DNA of 64,000 nt, from assembly GCA_964017235.1 (NCBI GenBank), contig OZ024936.1:54301028-54365027 (forward strand). Reading direction: 5' to 3'. The notes beneath the pieces are model-generated. The model saw only the letters and a program-made list of their open reading frames with translations. It searched no databases and was not told where the DNA came from. Both the position numbers and the translations under genes were made by a program. This DNA is from Sabellastarte sp. h YS-2021 (lineage: Eukaryota > Annelida > Polychaeta > Sabellida > Sabellidae). Positions 57,103-64,000 of the stretch are shown here, piece by piece; within the stretch, counting starts at the first letter, position 1, and the number at the start of each line of letters is the position of its first letter.

Positions 57103-60100
57103 ATGTCAAATAAGGAAGGAGAAACGTCAAGTATTCAAACAAATATGTCTCAGTCAGGAGTTAGGTAAGTGGAGAAGCTATGTTTAGTTTTAAATTGATA
57201 CGTAATTTCAACTTTGAAATTAATACATTGTGTGTGCTTTTGTGAAATAAATTTTTTTTTACCAAATAATACAGTATCGTTTAAATAAGATTAGGGGCTC
57301 CTCTTATAGATTACCCACAGTACTTTTGTTTGCTGAAAACATCAATTCTTTGTGGGATAGTTTTCAGTTGTACGTGTTAGTCATAAGTTCATTAATTTTG
57401 GAAATATTTTTATGAATAACCAATGAAGTGACTAATGAATGGTGATCTGGTCAGGAGGGGGCATTACTTTTGCCCAAATCACATGACAGGCGTTATGTCC
57501 CTCGGTAGTACACGTTGGGCGAAACACCCTGCCATTCAACAACCGTGTGAGGTTTGTCTGGCAACTTGTGACTCGGTGAAACGTTCAATTCCTTGCATGT
57601 GCTACAGAAGTTATAAAATGTTTAAAGTGCCCACCTCTGACCATCTCACAGTGAGCATGAGCAGAGGGATTTTTTGCTATGGTAGGTAACTGAAGGTATG
57701 GTCCATGGTGTATAAAGGTTGTGACTCGGTCGTGTTTTGATGTAATGGGTGACATAAGGTGAGTGGAGGTAAATGAATGTTTTGCCACAGTGTCGCAAGT
57801 TCACAACATCAGACTATAGTTGAAGGACAGGCGTGTTTCACCCAACACCAATAACCTCGGGGTATACTGATTGTAGTGTGATAGTCCATGATGGATACAC
57901 CAAATCTCGAAGATATGACTGGGTGTCTTGGGAGGCGGTTCAGCCACTAAGTAAAACCTATAATTGCAGGATGTACCGCTGTAATGTGAGTGGGTTACTG
58001 GCCTCATTGTATTCTATATACAGATCTGCATGTGAGGATGATTTAACTAGACCTTTTGATGAGTTAATTATTGTCAATGGGGGGGGGGGGGGGGGGGACC
58101 AGTGTAGGGTTACTGCACTTTAGTGTGAAGTAGCTAGCATTTCTATTAATGAATGGAGACCTGATAAATAGACTCATGCTATAACTTATGATGACTCTTT
58201 GTCACCAGTTTCACAATTTTGTCATAAATAAGTTAATATCAGTTGGCCATGTTCTTTTAGCCCATGGGGAAATGTACAAACATTTACTCCTTGTTCATTG
58301 AATGATGTCATGAGTGAAGAGTTAGCAGTACAACTCGAGAATGAAAACTTCCCTGTTGCACCTCAAGAGTAAGTACATTATTTTTCCGTTATTATTTATG
58401 TTCCAAAAATACACCCAGGCCTATATTTACTGACTGGATCATAATTGAGGTTAGAGAGGCCAAAAGCTGTACAGTTTTACAATTTGTATCTGAATAGAGT
58501 TATATAATTAGGAGTCCTGTATTGGACAGTACTGCCAAGTCTGTGAATTGTGTCACCCCTGTGAAGTTTGTCACTTAAATTCTGTGACAAAATTAAAACT
58601 TGTTTAATGTGAGATTTTAGCATGCAATTATACCTTGCTGTCAAAAGCAGCTATTCCGTTTATTTAAATGTGATTATTGCTTGTCCTTGAGCCATTACAC
58701 AGGAGGTTACGTACTTCACTGGGGTGACAAAATCCACTGGTTGGCCAGTATATATTTTGAAATCTTTCTATAAATGCCATGGTAAAATTAGTGTAAAATG
58801 TTTTATTTTCATGGATACAAGGTGGTGTTTTCAAACTCCAAAAAATTGGTATATGTTGTCAAGTTTAATAATGTATACCTTTACTTTTAGCGAGGATATT
58901 GACCTGTCACAGTTCATGACCTCAGATGACCAGTCCACTGCCAATGACCTTCTGTTGGCCCAAATGATGCAACATGAATTTGACAGAGAACACGACAAGG
59001 AAATAAAAATCAAAGAAAATAAGTTTAATTCGCAAAGCAAAGGTTTGTCGCCATATTTCAAGCATTCAAATGATTTTATCAGTACAGTTACAATTAAAAG
59101 ATACGTGTTTAAAAAACTTTAGTTGGAAATTTAATACCACATATATTATTTTCAGTGTTATATTTTAGATTTTTAATTTCTTGTCTACAGCTAAAGATTG
59201 TAAGAATTGATGATTCAATTAGGTTTCATTTCACTTGGAGGCAATCTTATTAAGTTGTAATACATAAATTTTTCCTTCATGAAAATTGACAGCACATTCA
59301 GGATGATTGTGGTCACTCTTTTAATTTTTAAACATCTGTAAAATCTTTGCCAGTGAGTAAACAATGGTTGGGTGTATGTGGATTCATTTGATTGAAAAGT
59401 ACTGAAATATTTAATGGCTGCTGTCTCCACTGCATTGATTTGTACCTTTGTGATGCTCTGTTTTATTTCTGCCGAGAGGTTACTGTTTGTCAGAATTTTC
59501 TTTTTTTTTTTGGTGGTTTTTTGAAACAATAGGTAGCAAATTAATTAGAGAAAGCAGTTATATAATCTTTTCGTAAAGTTGTGCATTTCTTTTACAGTGA
59601 AGGTGTCCTATCAGAACTACAGGGCGGTGCATCCTGCCCAGTGGGATGAAGACAATACAGATGAGGAAGTGGAAGAAAGGGAAGAAGTAACAGGTTAGAA
59701 CTGACTTAATCCAGTTTAATTGCAGATGCAACTACTTGCCTACATAAAAGTCGGTTCAGCAATATTGTGGAGTGTGTATAATTTATTCAAACTTTTGATT
59801 GCCTTTTAAAATGCTTTTGTAAACAGTATAACCTGATTAACCTCTATTATCCGACCTTCAATTATCCAACCTCAAACTAACTTTCCCAACTCCATTTAAA
59901 CCCGTTATTTTAGGCTTTCTATTGTCCGACCTTTTCTATTATCCAACCTAATTGTTACTCTCCCTAGAGAGTCGGATAATAGAGGTTCTACTGTATGTTG
60001 AAGTCTATTATTATTGTTATAATTATTTTTGTTATATCATAAATCTTTAACCATTTACAACCCTGCTTCATCATTGCTTTTAATAGAGGTACCACGCAAC

Positions 60101-63100
60101 TTTCGTGGACGTGGAGTGTCGGGACATGGAAAGAATATTGTGACCAAACATGACCCGACTATTTGCGGACGCAGAAATGCTAACAGGGTAATGGAACAGG
60201 TGAGCATGACTGTTACTGTAAAAAGAAAATCAAAGAATAAGAGTAATAAGAGTACCATTGCCTTGTCTTTTTTGTTTTTTATTTTAATTTTTGTACTTCA
60301 AATTTTGAAGCCCAGGTTGACTGTATCATGTTTAATTGAAATTGAAATAAATTGGGTATTTTTGTCTTTAGTTTCCACCCGAGATACAGACAGGGGATGG
60401 TATAGGAATGGATATGAAGCTGCCAAATCATGTGTACAACAAACTGAAGACCCACAGCAAGGCTGAGAATAAGCGAAGTCACAGACTGCATGAAAAGAAG
60501 GAGCATTCCACTGCTGTAAGTTAGAATAAAGTACACCAGATATGACTATAATGTATAGAAAGTGGTTGTGTATTGAAACATCAATATTGTCAGTATAGCT
60601 CCCTTGATTTTACTATCAGTACTGAAAATGTTCATTTTAATATCATTCTGAATCATGAATAACTCACAGCAGTATTTGCAAAATAAAATTTTATTCCAAT
60701 TTATAAGTAACTTGATATTTACATCATTTGTAGGCATATTTTGGAAAAATTATTTTGAAACATTTGATGAAATATGTAAACTTTCAATGGCAATTTCATC
60801 CAAAAGCTATGGTAACTTTAAACACTCTTGAAATCGGAAGGAGCATTGAATTTTGGTAAATATTATGGTATTTCATTGTTGATTGAGATGTGAAGCCAAA
60901 TCAAATATTAAAACTGTATTTCAAACTGTACAGTACAAAAAATGTGTATTCATTTTTCATATGGGGAAAAAAGCAAGAAACAAAATCACACAACCAAGCA
61001 CAACAATTTTTTTTTCTAATTTTTACCCCACAGCCCTTAAGGGCTGTCGGGGTATTGTTTTCACCCATGGTGTCCGGATGGGCGGGTGGGCGGAAGTTTG
61101 TCCGGGCTGTATCTCAGAAACCGTAAGGTGTAGGAAGTTAATACTTGGTAGGGACATTTGTTGGGAGGTGTAAGTGTGCAACATCATGGTCTAATCTTGA
61201 TTTGACCTTGCCATAGTGACCTTGAGTTTAAAAATGTTGTCCGGGCTGTATCTCAGAAACCATAAGGTGTAAGAAGTTGATACTTGGTAGGGACATTGGT
61301 AAGGGGGTGTAGGTGTGTAACGTTGTGGTCTGACCTTGAGTGGACCTTTAACTTTGCTTTAGTGACTTTGACCTATAAAATCTAGCCTGGGCTATATCTC
61401 AGAAACCGTAAGGTATAGAAAGTTGATACTTGGTAGGGACACTGGTTAGGGGGGTGCAGGTGTGCAACGTCATGGTCTGACCTTGATTTGACCTTGCCAT
61501 AGTGACCTTGACCTATAAAATCTTGTCCGGGCTATATCTCGGAAACCGTAAGGTGTAGGAAGTTGATACTTGGTAGGGACATTGGTTAGGGGGTGTAGGT
61601 GTGCAACATCATGGTCTGACTTTGATTTGACCTTGCTGTAGTGACCTTGATTTTGAAAATCTTGAATTGTTTTGTTTTAGTACTTTATCTTTACATACGT
61701 TTTCTTTCTCTTAGATGTTATTTTCTCTATTTAAACATTATTTGGACCTTTATATAAGTGACACTGCGCTGAAAATATCCCGGTCTTTGTACTGTGTCAC
61801 TACCCCAATATGTCATGGTGTTGAAAACTATTTCCCAAGGCTGTGGAGTAGGGGCATCTCTGATGCTATTTTTTACACTGAATAAGTTCTTAGAGTCCTT
61901 ACCCCTTAACATTTACCATGCTTAAGAAGAATTCTGGTCCCCTGGATTTGTCTTACTTTAACACAAATGTATGTAAAAAACCAGGGTGGAAAAGAACTGG
62001 TCATGTAGGTATGGACCAGACTGGTGGTACAAAATTACATAAAATGATATGGGATACTGTTGAGCAATTTTTTTTAAGCATCCCACAAGGGACGCTTGTT
62101 TGTATGGGAGAAGCGACTCACGGAACCCCATTTTCTTTTTGCAATAGCTTCCCAGCCATAAGGCAGATTCTTTTCATATTTGGCAGTTGTATGCAGTAGC
62201 CCTGGGAAATTTTTCTGAATATGCTGCGATGACATTTTAATTTTTTTTTTAAATGAAGGATTATTGTAAAAATCTTGCCATTTTGAAAATGATATTGAAC
62301 CTCGGGTGTTTTTACACAGGAGCATGCAATGGATCCCAAAACACGACTTATTCTGTACAAATTGGTCAACAATGGAACACTGGAAGATGTTAATGGAATT
62401 ACCAGTGCAGGAAAAGAATCTGTGGTCTTCCATGGCAACACTGGGTTAGTTTTTGATAGTATTGATTGTTTCCTACAATAGGTTCTGTCTATAAAAATTC
62501 CAATTATAATGCATCACAGTAAGTGTATAGCTAACTTTTTTTGCAGTATGTTCTGTTGGTTATTCTAGTTTTTTTAATAAAATCCCCCTGATATAGACAG
62601 TTTTAAAATTGCAGTACATTGCATTTGCTGTTCCATAGATGTTCCAGTTTCGTGTTAAATGCACCAGTGTAAGTTAGGTTTCATAAGGTTTTGCAAATTA
62701 ATTATTATTATTTTTGAGATTAAAAATTATCATGATTTAAGAAACTAAAATTTTGATTCTGTTTACAGGCTAAATGCACCTGAAATTGATGGTTTTCATA
62801 AGGTGTTGCCCCCTGAAGTTGCCATAAAGGTGTTCAAGACTACACTGAATGAGTTCAAGAATAGGTCCGACTATGTGAAAGGGGATGTCAGGTTAGCTCT
62901 ACTATACATAAAGTTTTAATATTGAAGGTTTTGTATGTATTGACTGCTTTACTTTTGTGGTTTTAATACAAGAAAGTGGGTAACACATCCTGAAATGTCT
63001 TAACTACTGAAGACCATATTTTCTCAAAATAGAGGAAAATATTTCTACCATATGGGACAGTGTCCCTGAATTGTTTGTTTCGGCAACATTGTTTTGTAAA

Positions 63101-63622
63101 ACATTGAATAAAAAGTCGCTAATTAAAGTAAAACATCCCTCATTTGACATATAATAAAGTATGTATATGATATATCAATCATTAAGATAATCATGTAAGA
63201 CTTGTGTTACACATTCGTATTATATTGTCCTCTTCATTTGTGATATATATTTTTGGCAGATGTCGAGGCACATTGAAAATCAAGATAATGTATTTAACTA
63301 AACATGGCCAGTCCTTATATGTGCACTATAACTATATTTTCTCTTTTATTGTGACAAAATAAATGTGTTTTGTAAAGAATTTCAAAAGAAACGAGATTCA
63401 GAATGATTGCAGTGTAAAGTCTTATCCTTGTTTTTCTTATTTTCCATTTTCAGATTCTTCAAGGACGAATTTAAGAAGCAGAATCCACGTAAGATCTTGC
63501 GTTTATGGGCAGACAAGGAAGTTTTTAATTTGAAACGCATGGAGAAACATGGCATTCCCTGCCCCACTGTTGTATTGCTGAAAAAACATGTACTTGTGAT
63601 GAGCTTTATCGGGAAAGATCAA
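57103..63622 (+). CDS. RIOK3: RIO kinase 3, first nine exons, 3' partial
   Basis: Nine GT-AG exons join in one frame for 364 codons: 57103-57164, 58261-58368, 58891-59042, 59598-59693, 60087-60199, 60372-60515, 62320-62444, 62769-62891, 63454-63622. The N-terminal part shows the RIOK3-specific SLNDVMSEELAVQLENE, DLLLAQMMQHEFDREHD, YQNYRAVHP, an acidic stretch, GHGKNIVTKHDPTICGRRN and GDGIGMDLKLPNHVYNKL. The RIO kinase domain begins in exon 7 (MDPKTRLILYKLVNNGTLED, then the GKESVVFHG nucleotide loop). Exon 8 has the ATP-contacting Lys in AIKVFKTTLNEFKNR, and exon 9 has NPRKILRLWADKE, IPCPTVVLLKKH and the hinge VMSFIG. The catalytic-loop and metal-binding Asp exons lie beyond the window. In vertebrates RIOK3 acts in the cytoplasm in 18S rRNA maturation and innate signalling. 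The start ATG gives 20 codons before the conserved PWG, like the vertebrate first exon, and an in-frame TAA lies upstream. Confidence 0.94.
57499..57861. mobile_element. Possible inverted-repeat element in RIOK3 intron 1
   Basis: The left part GTTGGGCGAAACACCCTGCC (57514 on) resembles the inverted right part GTTGGGTGAAACACGCCTG (ending near 57846). Inner words AACTTGTGACTCGGTG and AACTTGCGACACTGTG also pair. The match is imperfect and the ends are approximate. Confidence 0.4.
58079..58097 (+). repeat. Poly-G tract (19 G) in RIOK3 intron 1
   Basis: An uninterrupted G19 run. Its length in the assembly is uncertain because homopolymers of this size are error-prone. Confidence 0.9.
59824..59993. 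mobile_element. ~170-bp inverted-repeat element in RIOK3 intron 4, pogo/Tigger-like ends
   Basis: The right end read inverted is CAGTAGAACCTCTATTATCC; the left end is CAGTATAACCT, then seven extra bases, then CCTCTATTATCCGACC. Internal copies of TATTATCC/ATTGTCCGACC also occur. CAGT-starting ends with CCTCNATTATCC are typical of pogo/Tigger-type Tc1/mariner MITEs, which duplicate TA. A TA follows the right end. Confidence 0.55.
61021..61670 (+). repeat. ~141-bp tandem repeat (four copies) in RIOK3 intron 6
   Basis: Copies of CCGGGCTGTATCTCAGAAAC with GTAAGGTGTAGGAAGTTGAT, ACTTGGTAGGGACATTGGT and CATGGTCTGACCTTGATTTG start at 61102, 61241, 61386 and 61527. They follow a leader with the palindrome AGCCCTTAAGGGCT (61032-61045). 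This looks like a mobile element with an internal tandem repeat. Family not assigned. Confidence 0.8.
61671..62319 (+). other. Remainder of RIOK3 intron 6
   Basis: Intron sequence with no recognised feature. Open frames here on both strands are not supported as genes. Confidence 0.5.
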
Positions 63623-64000
63623 GTGAGTTGAAATTATAAACTAATTCAGAATTAAAGTATCTTTTTCTTTTATCTTGCCCTTCTGGAAAATATGTGTTTT
63701 TGGTGTCATACGTTCTGAAATATTTCAGTTATATTTTGCATGTGGCTATACCTACTGATGCCAAGTTTAATAGTGACTTAAACCTTGTTAAAATATGGTG
63801 AAAACAGCAACTTGACACAATTTTTTTTTTTGGTTTTCTTAATTGCTTCATAAACAATTTTAAAAATTGTCGGAAAAAAGTTTTCCAAGTCAGTGTGTGT
63901 CGCCCAGTTTATTGCAGCCGTAGTTCACAAGAGTAATTTGTGCAATTTGCGTTAGATATACATCAGGGGAGATCAGAGGCCTAATCTTACCAAAAAAAAA
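63623..64000 (+). other. RIOK3 intron 9 (start), window end
   Basis: Begins with donor GTGAGT at 63623. No coding sequence or repeat recognised up to the window end. Confidence 0.6.

Noticed and set aside
60029-60466. 145-codon plus-strand frame as a single exon
   Set aside because: It reads through RIOK3 exon 5 and intron 5. The conserved protein requires splicing from 60199 to 60372 and a different frame afterwards.
62074-62441. Overlapping minus-strand frames of 107-119 codons
   Set aside because: They are the antisense of RIOK3 exon 7 and the adjacent intron.

Overview
The window is eukaryotic, intron-rich, AT-rich animal DNA. Two split protein genes sit at its edges, and almost everything between them is repetitive. 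The mobile-element mix (tRNA-derived SINEs with a GACGTAAAACCCC-type tail, a CR1/L2-like LINE, many small inverted-repeat elements) suggests an invertebrate, perhaps a lophotrochozoan such as a mollusc, brachiopod or annelid. I cannot fix the species.

Layout. 1-1.5 kb holds the last two exons of a trypsin-family serine protease on the + strand. 1.5-8.1 kb is mostly featureless AT-rich DNA with a three-copy ~155-bp tandem repeat (2.63-3.02 kb) and a 246-bp hairpin element (4.05-4.29 kb). 8.1-11.3 kb is a broken CR1/L2-like retrotransposon. 11.3-20.7 kb is a graveyard: one SINE, a ~1.8-kb element with long imperfect inverted ends that carry palindromic 22-mers, a ~845-bp inverted-repeat element, and several unassigned coding-like fragments on the - strand.

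20.8-53.7 kb is the main feature: a ~33-kb hierarchical tandem array. Its monomer is a ~2.62-kb long unit (L). A 1.03-kb internally deleted version (S) alternates with two L subtypes (La, Lb) in a higher-order repeat S-La-Lb. The left half contains a near-identical 5,904-bp tandem duplication, each copy carrying an inverted segment and a second SINE family. Every L unit contains a SINE that is itself split by a ~0.52-kb insertion. A diverged unit at the right edge has the same SINE with no insertion, so the order of events can be read directly.

53.7-57.1 kb has a second, older ~250-bp tandem repeat split by a SINE with a perfect 13-bp target-site duplication, another SINE, and a 559-bp inverted-repeat element. 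From 57.1 kb to the end, nine exons encode the first 364 codons of RIO kinase 3 (RIOK3), an atypical kinase linked to ribosome biogenesis and innate immune signalling. The exons carrying its catalytic aspartates lie beyond the window. Its introns hold several small repeats.

The many small open frames inside the array recur because the repeat is homogenised. I do not treat them as genes.
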